From an uncultured Collinsella sp. (GTDB taxonomy: Bacteria; Actinomycetota; Coriobacteriia; Coriobacteriales; Coriobacteriaceae), in assembly GCA_905204635.1 (NCBI GenBank), contig CAJLAN010000039.1:1-10617 (forward strand): DNA of 10,617 nucleotides, in the 5' to 3' direction. Position 1 is the stretch's first letter, and each line of letters opens with the position of its first letter. Positions 1 through 6,688 of this stretch are shown piece by piece. The position numbers and the translations under genes are program-made. A model generated the notes under the pieces. The model did no database searches. It was not told the DNA's origin and saw only the letters and a list, made by a program, of their open reading frames with translations.

Positions 1-21
1 GAGCCGTGCGCTTGAACTGAG

Positions 22-52
22 AAGGGGGAGGCCTCGCGGCCTCCCCCTTTTT
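22..52 (+). terminator. Intrinsic terminator of an upstream gene outside the window
   Basis: A 10-bp perfect GC-rich stem (GGGGGAGGCC at 24-33 with its complement at 38-47) closes a TCGC loop and runs into five T's at 48-52. AA before the stem and TT after it can extend the pairing. The T-run lies on the plus strand, so it should end a plus-strand gene left of the window. It may also stop minus-strand transcripts leaving the small membrane-protein gene at 119-586, although its minus-strand tail is only moderately U-rich. Confidence 0.85.
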
Positions 53-118
53 GCGTTAACACTTCACAATGTAGTTGCATTCACCTCTAGCCCGGTTGGG
101 CTTATGGGTAATGAGCTT

Positions 119-586
119 TTATTTTAAGACAATAAATCGAATCACAAGGGCAACCGCTATGACCACAATGATCAAAAGCAGGAATTGGAGTCGATGCTGC
201 TTACGTCGTTTACTTGATGAGACGAAGATCGTTTTCCCTTGCTTTGGCGTCTCGAGATAACGAGCCGAATGCGTTAAGGTTTGCTTAGGTCGGGGACCTC
301 TTTGCTGCCGAGTTATGGGCGTTTTCGTCGGGTCGTCATTGATTGTGCTGTTTTTTGATAACGCTGCATCTTTTAGATATACGGGATCGCCCGATGCGAC
401 GCCCATATGCTTACGTCCCGTTTGGGCATCCTCGAGCGTTTGATATCGATTTCTCGTCACATATTCGGGCTCTGCATCATTAATGGGCTCTTGCGAGATG
501 TGGGGGCGATGGAACCGTGGCGGCTGCGTGGAAGTATCTTCCCCCTGCGTCGGCATAAATATTTTGTTCTGGTTTTGGTCGTCCAT
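119..586 (-). CDS. Uncharacterised tail-anchored membrane protein (155 aa)
   Basis: I do not recognise this protein. It starts at the ATG reading down from 586, with AAAGGG a few bases upstream as a ribosome-binding site. Residues 1-125 are hydrophilic and rich in P, T, Q, N, D and K, with no obvious fold, so this part is probably disordered. A basic patch, KRRKQHR (126-132), precedes one strongly hydrophobic segment at about 133-149, and the chain ends FIVLK. There is no N-terminal signal peptide. The topology expected from the positive-inside rule is a cytoplasmic N-domain with a C-terminal membrane anchor. The gene is visibly more AT-rich than the tilS-ftsH block. It stands alone, divergent from hsp20, with no good terminator of its own. 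Its role is unknown. The reading frame, RBS and clean TM segment make it a credible gene rather than a shadow. Confidence 0.7.
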   Translation of the reverse strand: MDDQNQNKIFMPTQGEDTSTQPPRFHRPHISQEPINDAEPEYVTRNRYQTLEDAQTGRKHMGVASGDPVYLKDAALSKNSTINDDPTKTPITRQQRGPRPKQTLTHSARYLETPKQGKTIFVSSSKRRKQHRLQFLLLIIVVIAVALVIRFIVLK

Positions 587-655
587 GATGCCCTTTAGCT
601 CGTTACCAACAACGTGTACGCGCTCATTGTAAGCCCCTTGTTATTTGTAGCTGCG

Positions 656-685
656 AACATACTTGTTATTTAAGCTCTGGTTCAA
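656..685 (-). promoter_or_regulatory. Candidate promoter for the minus-strand membrane-protein gene
   Basis: On the minus strand, TTGAAC (685-680) lies 18 bases before TATGTT (661-656), a reasonable sigma-70-type -35/-10 pair. It would give a 5' leader of roughly 60 nt before the ATG at 586. The -35 hexamer sits inside the palindrome at 679-691. This is inferred from the sequence only. Confidence 0.35.
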
Positions 686-691
686 AGAACC
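679..691. promoter_or_regulatory. Short perfect palindrome, possible operator
   Basis: GGTTC-AAA-GAACC is a perfect 5-3-5 inverted repeat, followed by two tandem AACCTT units (688-699). It overlaps the candidate -35 of the minus-strand gene and lies in the control region shared with hsp20. It could bind a repressor, but a 13-bp palindrome can also arise by chance. Confidence 0.3.
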
Positions 692-706
692 TTAACCTTA
701 TTTAAA

Positions 707-727
707 CCTGAGTCACACACACTTAGA
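707..727. promoter_or_regulatory. HAIR-like (HspR-type) inverted repeat upstream of hsp20
   Basis: CCTGAGT, seven bases, then ACTTAGA. The 7-7-7 geometry matches the HspR-associated inverted repeat of actinobacteria (CTTGAGT-N7-ACTCAAG). The left half matches at 6 of 7 positions and the right half at 4 of 7. A further good right half-site, ACTCAAA, occurs at 745-751. HspR represses heat-shock genes in actinobacteria, so the position upstream of a small heat-shock gene fits. The assignment is inferred, because the right arm is degenerate. Confidence 0.35.
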
Positions 728-740
728 TATGCTTATAGTA

Positions 741-799
741 TTGGACTCAAAAAACTTTATAGTCGATGTATATATAAGCACTGTGTGGGCATATATAAG
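741..799 (+). promoter_or_regulatory. AT-rich promoter region of hsp20
   Basis: Contains TTGGAC (741-746) and two copies of TATATAAG (771-778 and 792-799), exactly 21 bases apart. TTATAGT also occurs twice (733-739 and 757-763). TTGGAC to the first TATATA is 22 bases, longer than a normal spacer, so I cannot fix the -35/-10 pair. If the first TATATAAG is the -10, the hsp20 leader is about 75-80 nt. Confidence 0.35.
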
Positions 800-839
800 A
801 GCGTCAAAAGAAGTCCCAGTCACATAGAAGATGGCTCGG

Positions 840-856
840 CAGTCCTAAAAGGAGTG
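840..856 (+). promoter_or_regulatory. Small hairpin covering the hsp20 ribosome-binding site
   Basis: TCCT (843-846) pairs with AGGA (850-853) around an AAA loop. Below a G-G mismatch (842/854), A841-T855 and C840-G856 also pair. The paired AGGA lies within the AAAGGAG Shine-Dalgarno (848-854) that serves the ATG at 863. A weak, mismatch-containing hairpin over the RBS of a small heat-shock gene resembles the logic of ROSE or fourU thermometers. This is an inference from pairing alone. Confidence 0.35.
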
Positions 857-862
857 GTAAAC

Positions 863-1294
863 ATGGCAAGCATGGTTCCTTATCGTTCGGTTTTTGGCGT
901 TCGTCCTTTTGCTAGCTCGCTGTTCGATCTGTTTGATGATATGACCGACCTTGCAAACAACTCGATTGCTTCCAAGGCGTTTCCCGTTGACGTTGAGGAT
1001 AAGGGCGACGGCTATGAGGTCAAGGCCTATCTGACCGGTGTCGCCAAGGACGATATCGATGTCGAGCTCAATGAGGGCCGTCTGTCCATTAGCGTGAATG
1101 TCGAGGAAGACGAGGAGAACGAGGGCAAGAACTTCCTGCAGAAGGAGTTCAGCTCGTACAGTGCGACGCGTGGCGTGTATCTTAAGGACGCTTCGAGCGA
1201 GGGCCTCTCGGCAAAGTACGCTGACGGCATCCTGACCGTTACGGTTCCTAAGATCGTCGAGAAGAAGAACGTCACGAAGATTTCTATCGACTAA
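863..1294 (+). CDS. hsp20: Small heat-shock protein, Hsp20/alpha-crystallin family (143 aa)
   Basis: An ATP-independent cytoplasmic holdase that binds unfolding proteins and passes them to refolding chaperones (family knowledge). The ATG at 863 is chosen because AAAGGAG lies at 848-854 with 8-base spacing. An in-frame upstream start at 785 has no comparable RBS and would add 26 residues not expected of the family. A short hydrophobic N-terminal arm (about 1-38) precedes the alpha-crystallin domain, which begins at PVDVED (41-46). The signature near the end of the domain, ADGILTVTVPK, is at 120-130. The tail carries the IxI motif (I140-S-I142) used in oligomer assembly. Length is typical. The acidic insert around residues 81-88 (EEDEENEG) is the usual variable loop. 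It is monocistronic, with its own terminator immediately downstream. A HAIR-like repeat and an RBS hairpin upstream suggest heat control. Confidence 0.95.
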   Translation: MASMVPYRSVFGVRPFASSLFDLFDDMTDLANNSIASKAFPVDVEDKGDGYEVKAYLTGVAKDDIDVELNEGRLSISVNVEEDEENEGKNFLQKEFSSYSATRGVYLKDASSEGLSAKYADGILTVTVPKIVEKKNVTKISID

Positions 1295-1320
1295 CTTCGT
1301 TGATGTTCTGCGCTATTAAA

Positions 1321-1368
1321 AGACAGTAAAAGGGGCTGGGAAGCGATTCCCAGCCCCTTTTACTGTCT
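1321..1368. terminator. Bidirectional terminator, perfect 22-bp stem
   Basis: Bases 1321-1342 are perfectly complementary to 1347-1368 around a GCGA tetraloop of the GNRA type. The stem contains AAAAGGGG on one arm and CCCCTTTT on the other, so each strand reads a GC-rich hairpin with a T-tract built into its 3' arm. It lies between convergent hsp20 (stop at 1294) and the MBL gene (stop at 1377), and should serve both. Confidence 0.9.
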
Positions 1369-1376
1369 AGGACAGT

Positions 1377-2186
1377 CTATTGAATGGTTGCCGGCTGATA
1401 CTGACTCGCAGGGCGTATCGAGAGTTTTCGCGATCCTCGGAGAAGGGTTGCGGAGCTGCCGACCTCGTCATCCAGGGTTGCGGCTAGAGCTTTGGCATAG
1501 CTTTTGACGGTAAGGCTCGGACGATTGTTATCTTGGCTGATATGCATGGCAATGAGCTGTTCGGTGCGATCGGTAACAAGTTCGCGCGCGGCTTCGGCGG
1601 CTTGGCCATTGGAGAGGTGTCCCCTTGCAGACAGGATGCGCTCCTGAAGAAAGCGGGGATATTCTCCCTCGCGTAGCATGGTCACATCATGGTTGCTTTC
1701 GAGCGCGAGGACTCGACAATCTTTGAGGGTTTTCATGGCTTGGCTCGATAGCTCTCCGGTGTCGGTGGCAAACCCAATGGAATCATCGAGAACATTGAAT
1801 CGATAGCCGACCGGATTGATGACATCGTGTGATGTTGAGTAGGTTTGCACGTGGATGCCGGCAATGGATAGGTCGTCGCCGGGATCGAATTCCTCGACAG
1901 GCAGATGCGAAAGATTTTCTTTGTTCGAAAGAGTGCCCCTGCTGGCAAAAAGGGGGCCGTGCCAGTGCTTGCACCAGACATCGAGGCCCTTGATGTGATC
2001 GCTGTGCTCATGAGTAATGAGAAGAGCCGAGACGTTGTCTGTCGAGAGCCCCAGTTCTGCCATGCGCTTTAATGTCTCGCGGCGAGACAGTCCGTCATCG
2101 ACCATAATGAGCCCCTGCGGGCCCTCGATGAGTGCGCAGTTGCCTTTAGAGCCACTGCCGAGGATATGAAGGTGCAGACGAGACAT
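1377..2186 (-). CDS. MBL-fold metallo-hydrolase, WalJ/YycJ-like (269 aa)
   Basis: A metallo-beta-lactamase-fold hydrolase of the YycJ/WalJ type; members are described as probable nucleases or phosphodiesterases, and the exact substrate is uncertain. The start at 2186 begins MSRLHLHILGSGSKGN, the usual first strand and G-S-G-S-x-G-N of this family. Longer in-frame starts would run into tilS. The RBS is weak (GGAA, 4 bases upstream). The metal-site motif THEHSDH is at 58-64, with H120 in TSHD, D142 in FATDTG, ESNHD at 163-167 and H190 in RGHLSN. Length is close to that of Bacillus WalJ. In Firmicutes this gene follows the WalRK operon; here it is a single gene divergent from tilS with a 48-bp gap, so a link to cell-wall signalling should not be assumed. 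Confidence 0.88.
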   Translation of the reverse strand: MSRLHLHILGSGSKGNCALIEGPQGLIMVDDGLSRRETLKRMAELGLSTDNVSALLITHEHSDHIKGLDVWCKHWHGPLFASRGTLSNKENLSHLPVEEFDPGDDLSIAGIHVQTYSTSHDVINPVGYRFNVLDDSIGFATDTGELSSQAMKTLKDCRVLALESNHDVTMLREGEYPRFLQERILSARGHLSNGQAAEAARELVTDRTEQLIAMHISQDNNRPSLTVKSYAKALAATLDDEVGSSATLLRGSRKLSIRPASQYQPATIQ

Positions 2187-2200
2187 AAGATTCCAAAGGA

Positions 2201-2206
2201 TACAAT
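2201..2206 (+). promoter_or_regulatory. Candidate -10 (TACAAT) for tilS
   Basis: TACAAT lies 29 bases before the tilS ATG in the short gap shared with the divergent MBL gene. No convincing -35 is visible at 16-18 bases. The same hexamer precedes three other genes in this window, which supports it somewhat. Confidence 0.35.
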
Positions 2207-2234
2207 GGGTGCGGACGAATAGAGGAGGAAGCAA

Positions 2235-3773
2235 ATGCCTACGGTATCTCAGCATTATGGACACCATGCCGTGCCTGGGGCAGTCGATGAGACCCGGACG
2301 AGGCAGCAGGCTGCTCCTGTCGTGCTCATGGTATCAGGCGGCGCGGACTCGACGGCACTGCTTCTTATGGCGTGCACATCAAAGCTGGATATCCAAGACG
2401 GACGCGGTGTTGCCCCCATTGCTCGCGAGCGCCTGCATGTGCTGCATGTAAACCATCATCTGCGTGGCAAGGCGTCCGATGGCGACGAGGCCTTTGTGCG
2501 TGAGCTCTGCGCGCAATATGGTTTACCGCTGTGTGTGGAGCACGCTTATTTTGATGGGGAGTCGGGCAATATTGAGGCCGCGGCCCGCGAGGTGCGCTAT
2601 GCCGCGGCGCGGAGGTATGTTCGCGAGCTCTGCGCCCAGACGGGGGCGCCGCGAACGGCGGCTCGTATCTGCACCGCGCACACGTCTTCGGATCGCGCGG
2701 AAACGTTTTTGATGAACGCGATTAAGGGTTCAGGGCCTGCTGGCCTATCGAGCATTCCTCGCCGGAGGAATATCGTGGTGCGTCCCTTGCTCGACCTAAC
2801 TCATGGCGAGCTGGTGGGCTATCTGCAGGTACATGGTCAGCCGTGGCGTGAAGACGAGAGCAATGAGGACATCTCGTATCTGCGAAACTACGTGCGCCAT
2901 CGAGTAATGCCGGTGGTGGCGCAGCGCAACGCGAGCGTCTGCAAGACGATTGGCGCCGCCTGCGAGATCTTAGGCGATGAGGACGCGTTTTTGTCTCAGC
3001 TTTCGGCACAGGCGTTTCGAAGCTGTTTGCGCAAAGAGGCAGCGGGTGCGCTGGTGCTCGATGCCAGGCGCCTGGCTGCGGCCGAGGTGGTAATCGCGCG
3101 GCGCATCGTGCGACTGGCGATTAAGCGCATCGATCCGGACGCTCGTCCCGAGATGCGACATGTGGAGCGAGTCCTTTCCTGCGTTGCCGAGGGCACCGGC
3201 TCGGTCACGCTTCCGGCGGGGATTGACGCACGCATTGAGTTTGGCATGCTGGCGTTTAAGGCGCCGGCGGCTCGCGAGGGCCTGGTCGCGGACTGGGTTA
3301 CCGTACCCGGTCGTTTGCCGTTGGGCGGGGGGCGTATGCTGGTCACAGAACCGATGGCTGTTGAGCCGGGATGCGATATCGTGCGCCGCGCCCGTGAGCT
3401 TGCGGCTGCCGGGGAAGTGACAGCTTTGGTAGACGCGGCTGCCCTGGGTTTTGCCGACAGCGATAGTGAGCGGATCCTGGCGGGCTCGCGTGGCGAGATC
3501 CCTGCCGAGGCGCGATTGGCGCGCCTGTGGGTGGACGGTCCCGCGCCGGGAGACGTGATGTGCCCGTTAGGGATGAGTGGCCGAAGCAAGAAAGTATCCG
3601 ACTTGCTAGGTGAGGCTCGCATTCCCGTTTCCGAGCGCGCCGGCGTGCCCATGGTGAGGACGGCGCCGGGGGGTGCCGTGGTGTGGGTCGCCGGAGTTCG
3701 CGCGGACGAGCGTTTTAAGTGCACGGCCGCAACGCGCGTGGCATATCTGCTCCGCGTGGTCGATGCGGAATAG
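2235..3773 (+). CDS. tilS: tRNA(Ile)-lysidine synthetase TilS (512 aa)
   Basis: Ligates lysine to C34 of the tRNA-Ile CAU anticodon using ATP, so that it decodes AUA as isoleucine; this is essential in most bacteria. The ATG at 2235 has a perfect AGGAGG six bases upstream. The N-terminal PP-loop is SGGADST (34-40), followed by HVNHHLRG (71-78), N112-I-E with A117-R (NIEAAAR) and TAHTSSDRAET (147-157). RPLL (183-186), then WREDESNED (204-212) and YLRNYVRHRVMP (215-226), are family signatures. A variable middle region leads to the C-terminal TilS domain at about 430-510, with GDVMCPLGMSGRSKKVSDLL and a final WVAGVRADERF. Length is at the upper end of the full-length, C-domain-containing class. 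It stands upstream of hpt and ftsH, a widely conserved order, but a 147-bp gap with its own promoter signals separates it from hpt. Confidence 0.96.
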   Translation: MPTVSQHYGHHAVPGAVDETRTRQQAAPVVLMVSGGADSTALLLMACTSKLDIQDGRGVAPIARERLHVLHVNHHLRGKASDGDEAFVRELCAQYGLPLCVEHAYFDGESGNIEAAAREVRYAAARRYVRELCAQTGAPRTAARICTAHTSSDRAETFLMNAIKGSGPAGLSSIPRRRNIVVRPLLDLTHGELVGYLQVHGQPWREDESNEDISYLRNYVRHRVMPVVAQRNASVCKTIGAACEILGDEDAFLSQLSAQAFRSCLRKEAAGALVLDARRLAAAEVVIARRIVRLAIKRIDPDARPEMRHVERVLSCVAEGTGSVTLPAGIDARIEFGMLAFKAPAAREGLVADWVTVPGRLPLGGGRMLVTEPMAVEPGCDIVRRARELAAAGEVTALVDAAALGFADSDSERILAGSRGEIPAEARLARLWVDGPAPGDVMCPLGMSGRSKKVSDLLGEARIPVSERAGVPMVRTAPGGAVVWVAGVRADERFKCTAATRVAYLLRVVDAE

Positions 3774-3824
3774 CGTCCCACGCCTGCTATTCTGTGCGAC
3801 GTTCACGGTATTCCCGCGCTGATG

Positions 3825-3855
3825 GCGCACGGGCTGGTAAATTTACCCCGTGCGC
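3825..3855. promoter_or_regulatory. GC-rich palindrome overlapping the hpt promoter region
   Basis: Nine bases, GCGCACGGG (3825-3833), are perfectly complementary to 3847-3855. Inside them lies GGTAAATTTACC (3836-3847), itself a perfect 12-base palindrome. No T-run follows, so it is not a standard terminator of tilS. It ends four bases before the TAGAAT -10-like hexamer and covers the -35 position, which suits an operator for hpt-ftsH. The palindromes are seen directly; the role is inferred. Confidence 0.5.
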
Positions 3856-3858
3856 TGC

Positions 3859-3864
3859 TAGAAT
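3859..3864 (+). promoter_or_regulatory. Candidate -10 (TAGAAT) for hpt-ftsH
   Basis: TAGAAT lies 56 bases before the hpt start. The 17-base-spaced -35 position is GGTAAA, a poor match that falls inside the palindrome, which would be consistent with an activator- or repressor-controlled promoter. Confidence 0.4.
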
Positions 3865-3920
3865 GTGTAGTTCGCGTCCATACGGCGGTGTGTGGGCGAT
3901 AAGCACAAGAAAGGGTTGTC

Positions 3921-4469
3921 ATGGCTTCTCAACATCCGGATATCGAGAAGGTTCTGTTCACGCAGGAGGATATCGACGGTATCGTCTCTCGCCTGGGCGA
4001 GGAGATTACGCGCGACTACGCGGGTAAGGATCTGGTGCTGATTGCGGTCCTGCGCGGCGCCGTGGTCTTTATGGGCGACCTGATGCGCAAGATCGAGCTG
4101 CCGACCAACATCGATTTCATGGCTGTTTCGAGCTATGGCGACGGTGTGAAGTCTTCGGGCATCGTGCGTATCATTAAGGATCTGGATATCGACATCCGTG
4201 GTCGCGACGTGCTGATCGTCGAGGACATTCTGGACTCGGGCCTGACCCTCAAGTACCTGATGAAGAATCTCGAGAGCCGCAAGCCCGCTTCTCTGGAGGT
4301 CGCCGCCTTCCTGTGGAAGGACGTTGAGGACCGTACCTCGGCCATCACGCCCAAGTATGTTGGAACCCATTGCCCCGATGCCTTTGTGGTGGGCTACGGC
4401 CTCGACTATGCCGAGCGCTATCGTAACCTTCCGTATCTGGGCATTTTGAAACCGGAGGTTTATTCGTAA
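3921..4469 (+). CDS. hpt: Hypoxanthine(-guanine) phosphoribosyltransferase (182 aa)
   Basis: A purine-salvage enzyme that transfers phosphoribose from PRPP to hypoxanthine or guanine, giving IMP or GMP in the cytoplasm. Start ATG 3921 has AGAAAGGG at 3908-3915. Family marks are visible in order: the early loop VLRGAVVFMGDL (48-59), the SSYGDGVKSSG flap (70-80) that closes over the active site, and the PRPP-binding VEDILDSGLTL (100-110) with its paired acidic residues. K135-D near VAAFLWKD and the later VVGYGLDY segment (156-163), which helps bind the purine, are also present. Length is standard. The gene ends one base before the ftsH ATG, so the two are almost certainly cotranscribed and translationally coupled. 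The tilS-hpt-ftsH order is conserved in many Gram-positive bacteria. Confidence 0.96.
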   Translation: MASQHPDIEKVLFTQEDIDGIVSRLGEEITRDYAGKDLVLIAVLRGAVVFMGDLMRKIELPTNIDFMAVSSYGDGVKSSGIVRIIKDLDIDIRGRDVLIVEDILDSGLTLKYLMKNLESRKPASLEVAAFLWKDVEDRTSAITPKYVGTHCPDAFVVGYGLDYAERYRNLPYLGILKPEVYS

Positions 4470-4470
4470 G

Positions 4471-6618
4471 ATGCCCGACGACCGTAACGATAACAATTCC
4501 CAGACTCCCCGGGAGCCTAAGATCCCGGGGGTGCCCGGAGGCAAGAAGCCCACGCGTACGGGCTGGCTGTATTTTATTTTGGCTTGCGCGCTCCTGGGCT
4601 ACGCCTTCTTTAACATGGGCTCCGGCTTTGCCAATTCCAGCAATACCGTAAAGCTCGCGACGAGCGAGATGGTGAGCGCCATCAAGCAGGATCGCGTCGA
4701 AGATCTGACCTATACGGTTCAAGACGGAAGCGTGACGGGTCATTACTGGAAGACGAAGAAGGACAAGGGCGATACGAGCGAGCTCAAGAGCTTCTCCTCG
4801 ACCTATGTCGGCTCCGATTCGCTTGCCGAGCTTATGGCGGAGCACCCCGATACCAAGTACATCGTCAACACCAACGATCCCGATTTTTGGGGCGACCTGG
4901 CGATGAGCGTGCTTCCGACGATCGCCCTGATCGCCATCATGTTCTACTTTATGCGCCAGATGATGGGCGCCAACAACAGGAACATGCAGTTTGGCAAGAC
5001 CAACGCCAAGACCAACGAGGCCACACGCCCCAAGGTCAAGTTTGAAGACGTTGCCGGCGTGGACGAGGCAGTCGAGGAGCTCGAGGAGATCCGTGACTTT
5101 TTGAGCGATCCGGATCGCTATCGCAAGCTGGGCGCCAAGATCCCGCGTGGCGTGTTGCTGGTTGGCCCTCCGGGCACCGGTAAAACGCTGCTGGCCAAGG
5201 CCGTTGCCGGCGAGGCGGGCGTGCCGTTCTTTAGTATCTCGGGTTCCGACTTTGTCGAGATGTTCGTAGGTGTCGGCGCCAGCCGTGTGCGTGACCTCTT
5301 TAAGGAGGCCAAGTCCCAGGCCCCGTCGATCATCTTCATCGATGAGATCGATGTCGTGGGACGTCAGCGCGGAGCTGGCTTGGGCGGCGGTCACGACGAG
5401 CGCGAGCAGACGCTCAACCAGCTGCTGGTCGAGATGGACGGCTTTGAGGAAAGCGAGTCGGTCATCCTGATCGCTGCGACCAACCGTCCTGACATCCTGG
5501 ATCCGGCATTGCTGCGTCCCGGCCGTTTTGACCGTCAGGTTACGGTCGACCGTCCGGATGTGAAGGGCCGCGAGCAGATCTTGCGCGTGCATGCCGAGAA
5601 CAAGCCGATGGACGAGGACGTTAAGTTTGAGAAGCTCGCCCAGATGACCGTTGGCTTTACTGGTGCCGATTTGGCGAACCTGCTCAACGAGTCTGCGCTG
5701 CTGGCCGCTCGCCGCCATCGTTCCGTGATCTCGATGGACGAGGTCGAGGAATCGATGGAGCGCGTGATTGCCGGACCGCAACGCAAGGGTCGCGTGATGA
5801 CCGAGGCCGAGCGCACCACGATTGCCTACCACGAGAGCGGTCACGCTTTGGTGGGCCACATCCTGGAGCACTCCGATCCGGTTCATAAGATCTCGATTGT
5901 CAGCCGCGGCCAGGCGCTAGGCTACACGCTGCAGCTTCCGCAGGAGGACCACTTCCTTAAGACCAAGAACGAGATGCTCGACGAGCTCGCCGTGTTCTTG
6001 GGCGGTCGCGTTGCCGAGGAGCTCATGTGCGATGACATTACGTCGGGCGCGAGCAACGATCTGGAGCGCGCAACCAAGATGGCGCGCGAGATGGTCACGC
6101 GCCTGGGCATGAGCGAGGAGCTGGGCACGCAAGTGTTTGGCGAGGCGCAACATCAGGTGTTCCTTGGTCGCGATTACGCCGATCACCAGGATTACTCCGA
6201 GGAGACGGCGCGCCGCATCGATATCGAGGTTCAGCGCATTATGCGTGAGGCCCATCGTCGTGCGGTCGAGATTTTGGATGCCCGTCGCGATCAGCTCGAT
6301 CTGATGGCGAAGGTGCTGCTTGAGCGCGAGACCGTCGAAGGCGATGCCGTGAATGCCCTGCTCGATAATGAGTGGGACGCCTACCTTGAGCGCGAGGGCG
6401 ATATCCTGGCGGCCAAGGAGGAGCGCAATGCCAAGGCGGCCGGCATGCCGACCAAGAAGCGCGCGCCTCGCATGAGCGAGGAGGAGCTGGCGGCCGATGC
6501 CGCGGCTTTTGCGCAGGCGGCCATGCAGGAGGATGCCGAAGCCGCATCCGATGATGCTGACGATGATCATGCCGTCGTCGATGCCGATGCCGACACCGAC
6601 GCCGACGCCGACAAATAG
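4471..6618 (+). CDS. ftsH: ATP-dependent zinc metalloprotease FtsH (715 aa)
   Basis: A hexameric membrane AAA+ protease that extracts and degrades misfolded membrane proteins and short-lived regulators. TM1 is at about 31-48 and TM2 at about 143-161, enclosing an extracytoplasmic domain. The AAA module has Walker A GPPGTGKT (232-239), pore motif MFVGVG (264-269), Walker B IIFIDEID (287-294) and the second region of homology, ATNRPD...LRPGRFDRQ (336-356). The protease has HESGH (454-458) and the third zinc ligand D530 in SNDLERAT. All catalytic residues are intact. The ATG lies one base after the hpt stop; GGAGG (4454-4458) is 12 bases upstream, rather far, so coupling to hpt translation is likely. 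The C-terminus is a long acidic Asp/Ala tail (about 672-714) encoded partly by hexanucleotide repeats. A terminator follows directly. Confidence 0.98.
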   Translation: MPDDRNDNNSQTPREPKIPGVPGGKKPTRTGWLYFILACALLGYAFFNMGSGFANSSNTVKLATSEMVSAIKQDRVEDLTYTVQDGSVTGHYWKTKKDKGDTSELKSFSSTYVGSDSLAELMAEHPDTKYIVNTNDPDFWGDLAMSVLPTIALIAIMFYFMRQMMGANNRNMQFGKTNAKTNEATRPKVKFEDVAGVDEAVEELEEIRDFLSDPDRYRKLGAKIPRGVLLVGPPGTGKTLLAKAVAGEAGVPFFSISGSDFVEMFVGVGASRVRDLFKEAKSQAPSIIFIDEIDVVGRQRGAGLGGGHDEREQTLNQLLVEMDGFEESESVILIAATNRPDILDPALLRPGRFDRQVTVDRPDVKGREQILRVHAENKPMDEDVKFEKLAQMTVGFTGADLANLLNESALLAARRHRSVISMDEVEESMERVIAGPQRKGRVMTEAERTTIAYHESGHALVGHILEHSDPVHKISIVSRGQALGYTLQLPQEDHFLKTKNEMLDELAVFLGGRVAEELMCDDITSGASNDLERATKMAREMVTRLGMSEELGTQVFGEAQHQVFLGRDYADHQDYSEETARRIDIEVQRIMREAHRRAVEILDARRDQLDLMAKVLLERETVEGDAVNALLDNEWDAYLEREGDILAAKEERNAKAAGMPTKKRAPRMSEEELAADAAAFAQAAMQEDAEAASDDADDDHAVVDADADTDADADK
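6583..6612 (+). repeat. Hexanucleotide tandem repeat in the ftsH 3' end
   Basis: Five six-base units (GCCGAT, GCCGAC, ACCGAC, GCCGAC, GCCGAC) lie just before the AAA-TAG end of ftsH. They encode alternating Ala/Thr-Asp in the acidic tail. Copy-number change would keep the frame and alter only tail length. Confidence 0.8.
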
Positions 6619-6629
6619 TCTTTGTGGCG

Positions 6630-6668
6630 AAAGCCTCCGCGGGGAAACCTGCGGAGGCTTTTTCTTTT
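6630..6668 (+). terminator. Intrinsic terminator of hpt-ftsH
   Basis: AAGCCTCCGC (6631-6640) pairs perfectly with GCGGAGGCTT (6651-6660) around a ten-base loop that begins GGGGAAA. A T-rich tract (TTTTTCTTTT, 6659-6668) follows. It starts 12 bases after the ftsH stop. Confidence 0.92.
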
Positions 6669-6688
6669 GAGCGATATGGGGCCGTCTG

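Noticed and set aside
88..103. Hairpin AGCCC-GGTT-GGGCT as terminator of the minus-strand membrane-protein gene
   Set aside because: Only 5 bp and not followed by a T-run on the minus strand; too weak to call.
785..862. Upstream extension of hsp20 to an ATG at 785
   Set aside because: No good RBS there, while AAAGGAG is ideally placed for the ATG at 863; the extra 26 residues are not Hsp20-like.
2187..2267. Upstream extension of the MBL gene to 2267
   Set aside because: It would overlap the tilS start and RBS, and the extra residues precede the family's normal first strand.
2996..3781. Antisense open frame (261 codons) opposite tilS
   Set aside because: Rich in Arg, Ser, Ala and Pro as expected of a shadow of GC-rich coding DNA; tilS is intact on the other strand.
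4345..5886. Long open frame (513 codons) antisense to hpt and ftsH
   Set aside because: It lies exactly opposite well-supported hpt and ftsH, has no recognisable motif and a His/Leu/Gly-rich composition typical of GC-driven shadow frames.
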